Counted from the stretch's first letter, positions 6,834 through 15,785 are shown. The stretch: DNA of 37,648 nucleotides from Lachnospiraceae bacterium (GCA_015057365.1 SVEN01000027.1:1-37648), one strand, 5' to 3'. Notes: generated from the letters alone by a model not told the origin. Program-made: numbers and translations.

Positions 6834-9598
6834 TGGAACGTGCATTTTTCTATATTTTTCATATGAGCCTGATTGCAAGTCTTCTTACAATTGCAATCCT
6901 TGTGCTTCGTCTTTTGTTAAAAAAGACACCGAAAGCTCTGTTTTGCATTTTATGGGGCTTTGTGGCTATCCGGCTGATTTTTCCGTTTTCTCCGGAAAGT
7001 CCCTTCAGTCTGATTCCTGCAAGTCTTACCGTAACGGAATCCTCTCTTTCCGAGCGTATCCCTTCGAGTGCCGAGACAAATTTGCAGGAAATTGTTTTTC
7101 CGGATGCTCCACAAACCGGGATTCAGCTCTCCGATACAACCTCTACAGCACCGGAAGCAACCGGAGAACAAGAAACGATTTTGCAGGACATTACTTCCTC
7201 GGAAGTATCTCCTACGATTCCGGCAGAACCTGTTGTTACACCTCTTCCGGCTACTAAAACCGTGCTTACTGCCGGTGATACTGTTTTTCTTCAATGTGCC
7301 ACATTTTTTGCATCTGTGCTTTGGCCTCTGGGTATTCTGGCGATGTTAACTTACGCCGGCATCAGTTATATTCGTATCTACAAAAAGGTAAAGGAAACCA
7401 TGCCACTCTCGGACAATGTCTTCCTTTGCGACCATACGGCCACTCCGTTTATTCTGGGCATTATCAGACCGCGTATCATTTTGCCGTCTTCTATCCGTCC
7501 GGAGGAGGCAGAGCATGTAATTGCCCACGAAAAAGCGCACTTAAAGCGTCTGGACCATATTTGGAAGCCTTTGGGATTTGTCCTGCTTTCCTTCTACTGG
7601 TTTAATCCGGTCTTATGGATTGCTTATATCTATTTGTGCAAGGATATTGAGTTAGCCTGTGATGAACGGGTCATTCAGCGAATGGATAGGGACGCTATCA
7701 AATCCTATTCCTCCACGCTGCTTCATTACAGCATTTCCCGCAAGACCGTTTCCTTTTGTCCTCTGGCCTTTGGAGAAGTTCATGTAAAGAAAAGAATCAA
7801 AAATGTCCTTCACTACAAGCGTCCGGCCTTTTGGGTGATTTTCCTTGCAGTGGTTTCCTGTTTTGCGGTAGCGGTCTGCTTTTTGACCAATCCGATGCAT
7901 AAAAAGCCGACAGAAACCGCAAAAAATCCGGGAAAGCTGCTCTTTCTATCCTTTACACTAAAGGATAAGGGCTCTGACCTTACCGGGTATGAAATCACTT
8001 CGGATCCATTCCTTTATTTTACTAAGGACAATTTGGCTGCCCCTACGATTCCGGTGCAGTGGATCAATCACAATTACATTGATGATTTAACCTATGAAGA
8101 ACGCTTCGACGTACTACGTTACGAAAACGGCTCTTGGATCAGCTGTGCTACCGAGGACTATATCTTCCCGGAAATATCCCGTTTACTTCTGCGGAAAACC
8201 ACACAAAGTGTCACCTATTCCCTGGCCGGGTTTGACCTGTCAAAGGACGGGCTCTACCGGTTCCGTGTAGAACCACTAGAAGGACAATATTTATGGTTTG
8301 ATTTTGAAACGGTTACCGCTTATGAGAACGCTACGGTATCTCTACCGGATGCCTCTCTTCTCTCTATCACAGAAGCTGTTACCAAGGACAGAGTCAGCAC
8401 TACCGGTATTCGCACCGAATATCCTGAATTGTACGATATTCTTCTGGCAAACGGAAATGCAACCGTAACCTGCTTTGTAGATGAACTCCTTGCCGCAGAA
8501 AAATACGGACTGAAAGAATTCTTTATGGCAAAGATTTGTTCCGAGATTACCGGTATCGGACTGGAACAAGGCGACTATGACCCGGAGACCTGGTGGTCAA
8601 CTGCAGACCAGTGGCTTCGCATTTATCAAAACCATTTGGCAAAGGAAAAGTATAACGAATTGGCCACAGACGAAGGCAACCAACCGGCCGACACTGTAGC
8701 CGAATGGAAAAACACCTCCTTATTATCCGCCACTTATCATCCGAAGACTCCTATGCCGCGGGCTCTTGTCTGGGTAAACTATTTTTACAACAGAGAAAAG
8801 CATCCGGACGGCTCCCTTATCATGGAGCTTCCGGAATTTCCGGGTGTTACCATCTATGCGGATTCACAGGAAATTCGAGCAGACCTTCCTGACGGAGCAC
8901 AAACCATGATTACGGGAAGCACCATTTGGACAACTTACCTGGCGGATTTAAACACTGACAGTTACCCGGAAATCTGCGCTACTGTCAGCACCGAAGCAGC
9001 CCCTTCAAACTTAGGTATTGTTGTTTACGATATCAAAAACAAAAAGACTTACGAGCTTCGGGATTCCGACCGTTACAGCTATACTTTGTTCGGAGACTAC
9101 GACTCCATGTTTGTACGAAAAATCGACCGTACCGGAGAAGAACAGGACTTTATGGGCAAATTGGTTTTGGACACCGACAAAAGCAACTCTGCGGCCTTAT
9201 CCTTACTTGCGGTAGACGAAGCGCTCTATAAGAGCGCATGGGTGATGTCTTACACGCAAATAGACCTGACAAGCTACAGCAGCCTATATGCAGACTTAGC
9301 CCTGGGAGATAGCCGCTGGACCGGAAATGATTTTCGTCCTGTTTGTTATATTCTTACAACGGAGGATTGGGATGCCTTTACTGCCGCTTACCCGGAAGTG
9401 AAGGTATGGAGAAACCATCAAATCCTTAATCTTAAGGAAGCCTTCGATGCAGATGTCGCAACCGTCATGGAACATTGCCAAGACGAAGAATATTCTCCGA
9501 CATTCTTCCTATCTCCGTACGGCTTAACCCTGGGAGCCACAAGCCTTCCAAGAGTTCAGGGCTTTTCCGTCTCTCATAAGTCGTCCACAGACAGCTAA
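6833..9598 (+). CDS. M56/BlaR1-type membrane metallopeptidase with a very large extracellular region
   Basis: The 921-residue protein has the M56 core: helices at about 5-29 and 35-51, a Thr/Pro-rich external linker (about 60-150), a helix near 157-180, the zinc motif HEKAH (232-236) with Glu273 in ELACDE, hydrophobic segment 247-268 and a last helix at 333-351. The metallopeptidase domain faces the cytoplasm and would act on the BlaI-type repressor. About 570 residues then lie outside the cell. True BlaR1 sensors carry a penicillin-binding domain of about 250 residues there; I see no SxxK/KTG-type motifs. The first part (about 365-490) looks beta-rich and Ig-like; the rest is unrecognised. 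The ligand is therefore unknown. Confidence 0.88.
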   Translation: MERAFFYIFHMSLIASLLTIAILVLRLLLKKTPKALFCILWGFVAIRLIFPFSPESPFSLIPASLTVTESSLSERIPSSAETNLQEIVFPDAPQTGIQLSDTTSTAPEATGEQETILQDITSSEVSPTIPAEPVVTPLPATKTVLTAGDTVFLQCATFFASVLWPLGILAMLTYAGISYIRIYKKVKETMPLSDNVFLCDHTATPFILGIIRPRIILPSSIRPEEAEHVIAHEKAHLKRLDHIWKPLGFVLLSFYWFNPVLWIAYIYLCKDIELACDERVIQRMDRDAIKSYSSTLLHYSISRKTVSFCPLAFGEVHVKKRIKNVLHYKRPAFWVIFLAVVSCFAVAVCFLTNPMHKKPTETAKNPGKLLFLSFTLKDKGSDLTGYEITSDPFLYFTKDNLAAPTIPVQWINHNYIDDLTYEERFDVLRYENGSWISCATEDYIFPEISRLLLRKTTQSVTYSLAGFDLSKDGLYRFRVEPLEGQYLWFDFETVTAYENATVSLPDASLLSITEAVTKDRVSTTGIRTEYPELYDILLANGNATVTCFVDELLAAEKYGLKEFFMAKICSEITGIGLEQGDYDPETWWSTADQWLRIYQNHLAKEKYNELATDEGNQPADTVAEWKNTSLLSATYHPKTPMPRALVWVNYFYNREKHPDGSLIMELPEFPGVTIYADSQEIRADLPDGAQTMITGSTIWTTYLADLNTDSYPEICATVSTEAAPSNLGIVVYDIKNKKTYELRDSDRYSYTLFGDYDSMFVRKIDRTGEEQDFMGKLVLDTDKSNSAALSLLAVDEALYKSAWVMSYTQIDLTSYSSLYADLALGDSRWTGNDFRPVCYILTTEDWDAFTAAYPEVKVWRNHQILNLKEAFDADVATVMEHCQDEEYSPTFFLSPYGLTLGATSLPRVQGFSVSHKSSTDS

Positions 9599-9623
9599 CA
9601 CATAATTGTCTCCTCTACAAACC

Positions 9624-9672
9624 AAAACAGGGCTGTCGCACCTTTCCCAAGTGCTTCAGCCCTGTTTCCTAT
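9624..9672. terminator. Intrinsic terminator between convergent genes
   Basis: AAACAGGGCTG (9625-9635) pairs perfectly with CAGCCCTGTTT (9657-9667); GCAC/GTGC inside extend the hairpin. T-rich sequence follows on the plus strand and an AAAA run precedes it, so it can serve both the M56 gene and the minus-strand PurF-like gene. Confidence 0.85.
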
Positions 9673-9675
9673 TTC

Positions 9676-11076
9676 TTACTCTTTTCCGCTCCAGCAGTAT
9701 GTACAAAGCTTGCTCGGATCGATTCCCACCGACTCAATCATATCGTCCAAACGATGGAACCGTAAGGAAGTAAAGTTTAACTTCTTTCTGATTTGCTCTA
9801 CCATATCATTATACTTTGCGGATTCCGGATTGGTGTACTCTTCCAAATCCACATCCATTTTTCCTTCACGCTCCGCAATGATACGTCTCGTAATCAAATC
9901 CATCTCGGAATTGGAGCGGGAGAAATTCAAATACTTGCAACCGAACATTAACGGCGGACAAGCAGTACGGATATGCACTTCCTTTGCTCCGCTCTGATAT
10001 AAGAATTCCGTGGTCTCACTAAGCTGCGTACCGCGCACAATGGAGTCGTCAATCAAAAGCAAACGCTTATCCTGAATCAAATCATGCACCGGAAGCATCT
10101 TCATCTTCGCAATCATGTTACGCTGACTCTGAATGGTCGGCATAAAGGAACGCGGCCAGGTCGGCGTATATTTAATAAACGGTCTGGAAAACGGAATCCC
10201 TGATTCATTCGCATAACCGATGGCATGCGGGGTACCGGAATCCGGAATACCTGCCACGCTGTCCGGCTTTACATCATCACGCTTCGCCAGCTTTGCACCG
10301 CAATTGTAACGCATTTCTTCTACACTGACACCCTCGTAAGAGGAGGACGGATAGCCGTAATATACCCAAAGGAAGGTACAAATACGCATCTCCGTACCCG
10401 GCTTTGCCAGAGTAATCACTGCCTCCGGCGTCATAACAACGACTTCTCCCGGTCCCAACTCTTTATAGTCCTGATAACCTAAATTCAAATATGCAAAGCT
10501 CTCAAAGGAAGCACAAAAAGCACCGTCCTTCTTACCGATGGCAACCGGAGTTCTGCCGTACTTATCACGTGCCACATAGATTCCCTTCGGGGTCATCACT
10601 AAGATGGTCATGGAGCCCTGAATCATGTCCTGGGCATACTGAATTCCTTCCACCAGATTTCCCTGCTGATTGATAAGCGCTGCCGTAAGCTCCGTGGCAT
10701 TGATATCACCGCCGCTCATCTCAAGGAAATGAGAACCGCCGGACTTGAAAATCTTTTGGACCAAATCTTCTACATTATTTATTTTACCTACAGTAACGAT
10801 AGCATAGGTACCGTGATGAGAACGCACCAAAAGCGGCTGCGGTTCGAAATCGGAAATACAACCGATACCTATATTTCCCTTCATTTCGTTGACATCCTTC
10901 TCAAACTTGGTACGAAACGGAGAATTCTCAATGTTATGAATGGAACGGTTAAACTCACCGTCACCGTATACTGCCATACCACCGCGTCTGGTACCCAAGT
11001 GGGAATGATAGTCTGTTCCGAAAAACAAGTCAAATACACAATCCTCTTTTGAGGCTACTGCAAAAAATCCGCCCAT
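9676..11076 (-). CDS. Amidophosphoribosyltransferase (PurF) paralogue lacking glutaminase active-site residues
   Basis: The 466-residue protein aligns by eye with PurF over its whole length. The phosphoribosyltransferase half is intact: PRPP loop LLIDDSIVRGTQ (about 340-351), SVAGIPDSGTPHAIGYA (273-289), and the four cysteines that hold the Fe-S cluster in Bacillus PurF have counterparts (Cys233, Cys380, Cys458, Cys461). The glutaminase half is not: after the initiator Met comes Gly-Gly where the Cys nucleophile should be, and the usual Arg (GHxRY) and Asn-Gly (HNGN) residues are replaced. I chose the start at 11076 because GGAGG precedes it by 8 bases; the frame is open 54 codons upstream but that stretch lacks homology and overlaps the promoter. 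It may use ammonia, another amine, or be regulatory. Confidence 0.85.
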   Translation of the reverse strand: MGGFFAVASKEDCVFDLFFGTDYHSHLGTRRGGMAVYGDGEFNRSIHNIENSPFRTKFEKDVNEMKGNIGIGCISDFEPQPLLVRSHHGTYAIVTVGKINNVEDLVQKIFKSGGSHFLEMSGGDINATELTAALINQQGNLVEGIQYAQDMIQGSMTILVMTPKGIYVARDKYGRTPVAIGKKDGAFCASFESFAYLNLGYQDYKELGPGEVVVMTPEAVITLAKPGTEMRICTFLWVYYGYPSSSYEGVSVEEMRYNCGAKLAKRDDVKPDSVAGIPDSGTPHAIGYANESGIPFSRPFIKYTPTWPRSFMPTIQSQRNMIAKMKMLPVHDLIQDKRLLLIDDSIVRGTQLSETTEFLYQSGAKEVHIRTACPPLMFGCKYLNFSRSNSEMDLITRRIIAEREGKMDVDLEEYTNPESAKYNDMVEQIRKKLNFTSLRFHRLDDMIESVGIDPSKLCTYCWSGKE

Positions 11077-11172
11077 TTGCCAATCCTCCGATTCTATTCC
11101 GTCGTATCCTGCATTGTTCCGCTCAACGTTTCTAGCAACAACGTCCTTCTTACAATGCAAACCACGTCCTAT
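11077..11172 (-). other. Structured 5' leader of the PurF-like gene
   Basis: The roughly 90-base leader can fold: 11152-11159 pairs with 11110-11117 (8 bp), enclosing a second 5-bp stem between 11140-11144 and 11126-11130. No known riboswitch class was recognised and there is no terminator hairpin with a T-run before the start codon. Confidence 0.35.
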
Positions 11173-11201
11173 ATTGTAATATATATTTTCACGGAATGCA
11201 A
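11173..11201 (-). promoter_or_regulatory. Promoter of the PurF-like gene
   Basis: On the minus strand TTGCAT (11196-11201) and TACAAT (11173-11178) are 17 bases apart, just downstream of the cadA terminator. This implies an independent transcript for the PurF-like gene. Confidence 0.65.
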
Positions 11202-11205
11202 TACG

Positions 11206-11239
11206 CAAAATTGACGGATTTACAAAGAAATCCGCCAAT
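11206..11239 (-). terminator. Intrinsic terminator of the cadmium/zinc efflux operon
   Basis: The arms 11228-11239 and 11210-11221 form a 12-bp stem (one G-U pair) with a 6-base loop, and TTTT follows at 11209-11206 on the minus strand. It is 13 bases past the ATPase stop codon. Confidence 0.8.
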
Positions 11240-11252
11240 TATATTGGTTACT

Positions 11253-13136
11253 TTATTTCATTTTAAGCACCCGCATCGCATTTAAAATCGCAAGTACGGA
11301 TACACCCACATCCGCAAATACCGCCTCCCACATGGTTGCCATACCCAGTGCTCCGAGAACAAGTACCAGTATTTTTACTCCCAGCGCAAATATAATGTTC
11401 TGCTTTACGATGGTAAGAGTCTTTCGTGATATTTCCACTACGGTAGCAATCTTTTTCACATCATCATCCATCAAAACGATATCTGCCGCTTCGATAGCCG
11501 CATCGGACCCCATACTTCCCATAGCAATACCGATATCCGCTCTTGTCAGTACCGGTGCATCGTTAATACCGTCTCCCACAAAGGCCAGCTTTTCTTTCCC
11601 CTTCTTCTTCCCGAGCAACTCCTCTACCCGGCTCACCTTATCTCCCGGAAGAAGTTCCGCATGCACCTCCGTAAGACCCAGTTCCGTGGCCACCGCTTCT
11701 GCCGCAGCCCTCCGGTCTCCCGTTAACATTACAAACGCTTTTACTCCGGCACGTCGCATCAAGTCGATGGCGTCCTTTGCCCCCTCTTTTATTCCGTCCG
11801 CTATCACGATACTTCCGATAAACTGTCCTTCCCGTGCCACATAAACTACGGTCCCAGCCTGTTCACAGGTCGTATAGGTAATATTCTCCCGTCGCAATAA
11901 CTTTTCATTCCCGAGCAGTACTTCCTCACCGTCCACCTTTACACGAATCCCGTGACCTGCAATCTCTTCCGCATCTGTCACGCGATCTGCCGCAATCGTT
12001 TTTCCGTAGGCTTCCTTTAGCGCTTCTCCGATCGGATGATTGGAATATACCTCCCCGTATGCCGCCAGTTCCGATAATTCTGCCTCCGAGCATCCCTGCG
12101 GATAAATTCCAGCCACTTTAAACTCTCCTTTGGTCAGGGTTCCGGTCTTATCAAATACAAGAGTGGACACCTCCGACATAGCTTCCAAATAGTTGCTTCC
12201 TTTTACCAGTACACCCTTCTTTGACGCAGCACCGATGCCTCCGAAAAAGCCTAACGGCACGGAAATCACCAACGCACAGGGACAGGATACTACAAGAAAA
12301 ATGCAGGCCTTCTCTAACCATACGCCGAAAGACTCTCCTGTAATAAGAGGAGGCAACACCGCCAAAAGCACCGCACCGATGGTTACAAGAGGGGTATAAT
12401 ACTTTGCAAACTTTGTAATAAAGTTCTCTGTCTTGGCCTTTTTACTGCCGGCATTCTCCACCAATTCCAGAATCTTTGCCACGGTAGAATCTTCAAACTC
12501 CTTCGTTACCTTTACTCTCAAGATTCCGCTACCGTTGACACAACCGCTGATAATCTCATCCCCCACTGTTACATTACGCGGCACGGATTCTCCGGTTAAC
12601 GCCGTGGTATCCAAAAGGGAAGTTCCCTCCAGTACCACCCCGTCAAGGGGCACACGCTCTCCCGGCTTTACTACAATGACGCTTCCCACTTCCACATCAT
12701 CCGGGTCCACCTCGGTCAGCACACCGTCCGCTTCCAGATTCGCATACTCCGGACAAATATTCATCATATCGGAAATCGCCCGACGGGATTTTCCTACCGC
12801 ATAGCTTTGGAACAACTCTCCCGTCTGGTAAAACAGCATCACCGCAACCGCTTCCAGATATTCTCCCACAAAAAAAGCTCCGAAGGTAGCAATCACCATC
12901 AAAAAGTTTTCATCAAACACCTGACCGTGAGATATGTTACGAACAGCCTTCCATAAAATGTCATATCCGATAATCAGATACGGAATCAAATGTATCCCCA
13001 ACAAAAAAAAACGATACTCCGGGGCATCCATTCCCGGTGCTGCAAAACCTCCCATATGCTCCGCTATAAACAGGCCGACAAAAAGGCAAAATACAATGAT
13101 AATTCGAACCAGGACCTTCTTCTGTTTCGTATCCAT
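11253..13136 (-). CDS. cadA: Cadmium/zinc-transporting P1B-type ATPase without an N-terminal metal-binding domain
   Basis: The 627-residue membrane ATPase exports divalent metals. Visible motifs: TGES (181-184, actuator), CPC in the transport helix (285-287), phosphorylation site DKTGT (329-333), the SNHPIG histidine motif and GDGINDAP near the C-terminus. CPC together with the CadC-type sensor points to Zn/Cd/Pb rather than copper. The usual N-terminal HMA domain is absent; a separate 72-residue HMA protein is encoded 60 bases upstream. The start has a GAGAGGAG ribosome binding site. It is the last gene of an operon that begins with the ArsR-type sensor and ends at the terminator just downstream. 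Confidence 0.93.
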   Translation of the reverse strand: MDTKQKKVLVRIIIVFCLFVGLFIAEHMGGFAAPGMDAPEYRFFLLGIHLIPYLIIGYDILWKAVRNISHGQVFDENFLMVIATFGAFFVGEYLEAVAVMLFYQTGELFQSYAVGKSRRAISDMMNICPEYANLEADGVLTEVDPDDVEVGSVIVVKPGERVPLDGVVLEGTSLLDTTALTGESVPRNVTVGDEIISGCVNGSGILRVKVTKEFEDSTVAKILELVENAGSKKAKTENFITKFAKYYTPLVTIGAVLLAVLPPLITGESFGVWLEKACIFLVVSCPCALVISVPLGFFGGIGAASKKGVLVKGSNYLEAMSEVSTLVFDKTGTLTKGEFKVAGIYPQGCSEAELSELAAYGEVYSNHPIGEALKEAYGKTIAADRVTDAEEIAGHGIRVKVDGEEVLLGNEKLLRRENITYTTCEQAGTVVYVAREGQFIGSIVIADGIKEGAKDAIDLMRRAGVKAFVMLTGDRRAAAEAVATELGLTEVHAELLPGDKVSRVEELLGKKKGKEKLAFVGDGINDAPVLTRADIGIAMGSMGSDAAIEAADIVLMDDDVKKIATVVEISRKTLTIVKQNIIFALGVKILVLVLGALGMATMWEAVFADVGVSVLAILNAMRVLKMK

Positions 13137-13196
13137 CCGAACTCATCTCCTCTCTTCCGAATCTATTTTCCGGTAAGAACTACCGAATGAACTCTT

Positions 13197-13415
13197 TTAC
13201 AACAGTATTTTGCAGTCAGGCTCCACCTTCTTACAAACCGCAACCACCTGCTTCATAATTTCATCCATACGGGATTCGTCCGCCTCGATAGTGAGCTTCT
13301 GCATCATAAAGCTGACGGTAGCATCCTCTACACCGTCAATCTTTTTGATTGCCTCTTCCATCTTTGCCGCACAGTTTGCACAATCCAAATCCTGCATTTT
13401 AAACTTTTTCTTCAT
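13197..13415 (-). CDS. Stand-alone heavy-metal-associated (HMA) domain protein
   Basis: The 72-residue protein is a single ferredoxin-like HMA domain with the metal-binding Cys-x-x-Cys in DLDCANCAAK (Cys13 and Cys16). The DLDCANCA form is typical of the N-terminal domain of Zn/Cd-exporting ATPases rather than copper chaperones. Here it is a separate polypeptide placed directly before the ATPase that lacks it, which suggests it hands metal to the pump or tunes it. It has a strong AAAGGAGG ribosome binding site, lies 14 bases after the ArsR-type gene and 60 bases before the ATPase. Confidence 0.9.
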   Translation of the reverse strand: MKKKFKMQDLDCANCAAKMEEAIKKIDGVEDATVSFMMQKLTIEADESRMDEIMKQVVAVCKKVEPDCKILL

Positions 13416-13429
13416 AATAACATCCTCCT

Positions 13430-13789
13430 TTATTCTTCAATATGCTCTAACCCTTGCCCGATAATCGCCCTCACATGGTCATCTGCCAGGGAATAAAATA
13501 TAGACTTTCCTGCTCTTCTGTTCTTCACAAGTTTCGCCTGCTTCAAAATCTTTAATTGATGAGACACTGCAGACTGTGTCATCTGCAATGCTTCCGCCAA
13601 ATCACACACACACACTTCCGCTTCAAATAAAACAAACAAAATCCGAATTCGTGTGGAGTCCCCGAACACCTTAAACAACTCAGCCAAATCGTACAGTTCT
13701 TCCTCTTTCGGCATCTGTGCGGTTACCTCTTGTAGCAATTCCTCATGTACGCAAGTACTGTCACAACATTCTACGCCGTTTTGATGCAT
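13430..13789 (-). CDS. cadC: ArsR/SmtB-family metal-sensing repressor, CadC-like
   Basis: The 119-residue protein has the ArsR winged helix (about 35-100, with FGDSTRIRIL and MTQSAVSHQLKIL). Both known metal sites of CadC/SmtB are present: N-terminal Cys8, Cys9, Cys13 plus Cys60/Cys62 (VCVC) for the alpha-3N site, and Asp103-x-His105 with His116-x2-Glu119 for the alpha-5 site, in the same spacing as SmtB. It should release its operator when Cd, Pb or Zn binds. I set the start at 13789 because GGAGAGGAG precedes it and homology begins there; the frame continues 19 codons upstream. It is the first gene of the efflux operon. Confidence 0.92.
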   Translation of the reverse strand: MHQNGVECCDSTCVHEELLQEVTAQMPKEEELYDLAELFKVFGDSTRIRILFVLFEAEVCVCDLAEALQMTQSAVSHQLKILKQAKLVKNRRAGKSIFYSLADDHVRAIIGQGLEHIEE

Positions 13790-13856
13790 CCTGTTCTCTC
13801 CTCTCCGATGTGCCTTTCTTCCTTTTCCGATACGAATCGGAAGCACTTTTATCGCC

Positions 13857-13919
13857 GTTCATATGAACGCTCATTCATATGTTCATTTGTATAATACTAC
13901 CACTTAATTAATCTGTCAA
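13857..13919 (-). promoter_or_regulatory. Promoter and CadC/SmtB-type operator of the metal efflux operon
   Basis: On the minus strand TTGACA (13914-13919) and TATTAT (13891-13896) are 17 bases apart. Just downstream is an ArsR-type dyad, ATATGAAcgctcaTTCATAT (13861-13880), next to a 12-base palindrome GTTCATATGAAC (13857-13868). Repressor bound there would cover the transcription start; metal would relieve it. Confidence 0.85.
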
Positions 13920-13962
13920 TACCTTTTTTTATTTCTTCGTTTTCTCCTTTTGCAATACCCGT

Positions 13963-15726
13963 TTACTCCTCCATCATCCGCAGGCTTTCCTCCACACATA
14001 CGGTTCCCCAACCGATATAAGGATTCGGATAGTCCGACAGTCCGGAAAGTACCCTTGCCCCCCGGAGCAAAAAAGATTTCAACCGCTCTCCGTACAGATA
14101 CGGGTCATTTCCTTCCGTAATTCCCCACTGCATCAGTAGTGCGGCACACCCGGTCACAAAAGGAGTTGCCATAGAGGTGCCGGTTTTCGTGGTATACCCG
14201 CCTCCGGGTGCACAAGACACAATCTCCACCCCCGGTGCCGCCACGTCCGGCTTAATCCCTCTATTGTCAACTTCACCCCTGGGATATCCCCGTCCGGAAA
14301 AATTCGTGATACCGTCTGTCCTACTATCATAAGCCGCTACCGCAATCGGTCGACCGGCCGACGAAGGTATCGTCAAGGTACGCTCCGGGGTAGCCTGCAA
14401 AAAGTGTGTCGCCGAACTCTGTACGCCTCCCACAATCCAGATATCATATGCACCATCCAAAATACGTATCGGACGTAACCGGATGCGCCAGATTCCTTCT
14501 GCAAGCGGTCCGGTAGTTCCGCGTAACGTTATCCCGATTTCCCGTAGCATCCGATACGGCGTTGCCTCTCCCATAAATACCTCTGCCACAGAATCACCGA
14601 ACTCCAACACCTCGCCGGTCGCTGCAGGATATCCCTTGATTGCGGTGCCGGCTCCTGTTTCCAAAGTGCCATCTCCCTTCGCACTTCCTCCTAACGTCAC
14701 CTGCAGCTGCCGCACCACTCCTGACGGAGATTCTAATGTGACCTCCGTCGTATCCAAGGCACTGATCCAAAGCCCCATACGAATCCTGCGTTCTGCGGGT
14801 CCGACAGAAAGAAGAAGTTCTCTTCCGCTACCAAATCTATTGTCATCACTTACTCCGGTTAAAAAGCTCCCGCCTACATGCCACCCCAGTGCCGCGTTAT
14901 TTCCCGTGCCGATGCAAATACAGGTCTTTCCGTACAAAGCCACCGTATCCAGATAGGTCTCCAGGAGACTCTGTCCGTCGTGGGCTCCCTCATTGTTTCC
15001 GAAAGACAGATTAATACTAAGCGGCACCCCCGCATTTGCCGCATACCGCACACAAAAATCCACCGCCGACATCAGATTCGTGGTCTGGGGAAACGGGTCT
15101 GCCTGGGTTCCGCCCAGCTTTACTACCAACAGTTCGCTTTCATAAGCAACTCCCCGGTACCGTCCGCCGGATGCCCTACCGTTTCCGACCGCAATGCCTG
15201 CCACATGAGTTCCGTGACCGGACAGGTCTGCTTCCGGTACAAGACCGGCGCCATCCGCAGTACGCTCTCCCCGCAGTGCTGCATTGATACGCTCTCTTGT
15301 GTAAAGCACTCCGTCCAAGTATCCTTCCGGCGGCCTATCCGGATATCCGGTTCCGCTCTCGGATTGCACCGCCGTCTGATCCCAAAGAGCCGCAATCCGC
15401 GTTGTCCCGTCCTCATTCCTGAAATCAGGATGGGTATAATCAATACCGGAATCAATAACCGCCACCAATACACCACGACCGGTAAGTCCCGGATTTTGCG
15501 CCTGCAACGCCGTCACACACGCCGCACGCCTTCCGCCTACCACCTCTGTATATACTCTCGCCGGGACCTCCGTCCAAAGAATCTCTTCGGCAGAAAGCAA
15601 AAGCGGAGCAAGCTCCTGCCGGATACGCACAATCGCATATCCTCCCAGAAGTTCCTCCGCCAAAAAACCGATTTCTTCCGCCAAACGTTTGATATCTCCT
15701 ACATAACGTACAATGAAGTCAAGCAT
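13963..15726 (-). CDS. Subtilisin-like (S8) serine protease without signal peptide
   Basis: The 587-residue protein has a full S8 catalytic set: Asp92 (VIDSGIDYTHPDF), His171 (SGHGTHVAG), oxyanion Asn in GTGNN and Ser518 (GTSMATP). A short N-terminal domain precedes it, and a large beta-rich insertion sits between the Asn and Ser motifs. This architecture is that of the cytosolic clostridial subtilases, which include the Csp germination proteases; no secretion signal is visible. The frame is open to a TTG at 15789, but that region overlaps the terminator of the gene upstream, so I take ATG 15726, with a modest AAAGAG nearby. Its substrate is unknown and no spore cortex hydrolase gene is in the window. 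Confidence 0.85.
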   Translation of the reverse strand: MLDFIVRYVGDIKRLAEEIGFLAEELLGGYAIVRIRQELAPLLLSAEEILWTEVPARVYTEVVGGRRAACVTALQAQNPGLTGRGVLVAVIDSGIDYTHPDFRNEDGTTRIAALWDQTAVQSESGTGYPDRPPEGYLDGVLYTRERINAALRGERTADGAGLVPEADLSGHGTHVAGIAVGNGRASGGRYRGVAYESELLVVKLGGTQADPFPQTTNLMSAVDFCVRYAANAGVPLSINLSFGNNEGAHDGQSLLETYLDTVALYGKTCICIGTGNNAALGWHVGGSFLTGVSDDNRFGSGRELLLSVGPAERRIRMGLWISALDTTEVTLESPSGVVRQLQVTLGGSAKGDGTLETGAGTAIKGYPAATGEVLEFGDSVAEVFMGEATPYRMLREIGITLRGTTGPLAEGIWRIRLRPIRILDGAYDIWIVGGVQSSATHFLQATPERTLTIPSSAGRPIAVAAYDSRTDGITNFSGRGYPRGEVDNRGIKPDVAAPGVEIVSCAPGGGYTTKTGTSMATPFVTGCAALLMQWGITEGNDPYLYGERLKSFLLRGARVLSGLSDYPNPYIGWGTVCVEESLRMMEE

Positions 15727-15785
15727 ACTTTCAAACTCTTTTTGTTTCCTCACAAATACTATATGAAACACTCCAACCCCCGGAC

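Noticed and set aside
11077-11238. 54-codon N-terminal extension of the PurF-like gene
   Set aside because: It crosses the promoter and the cadA terminator and has no homology; a GGAGG sits at the downstream ATG.
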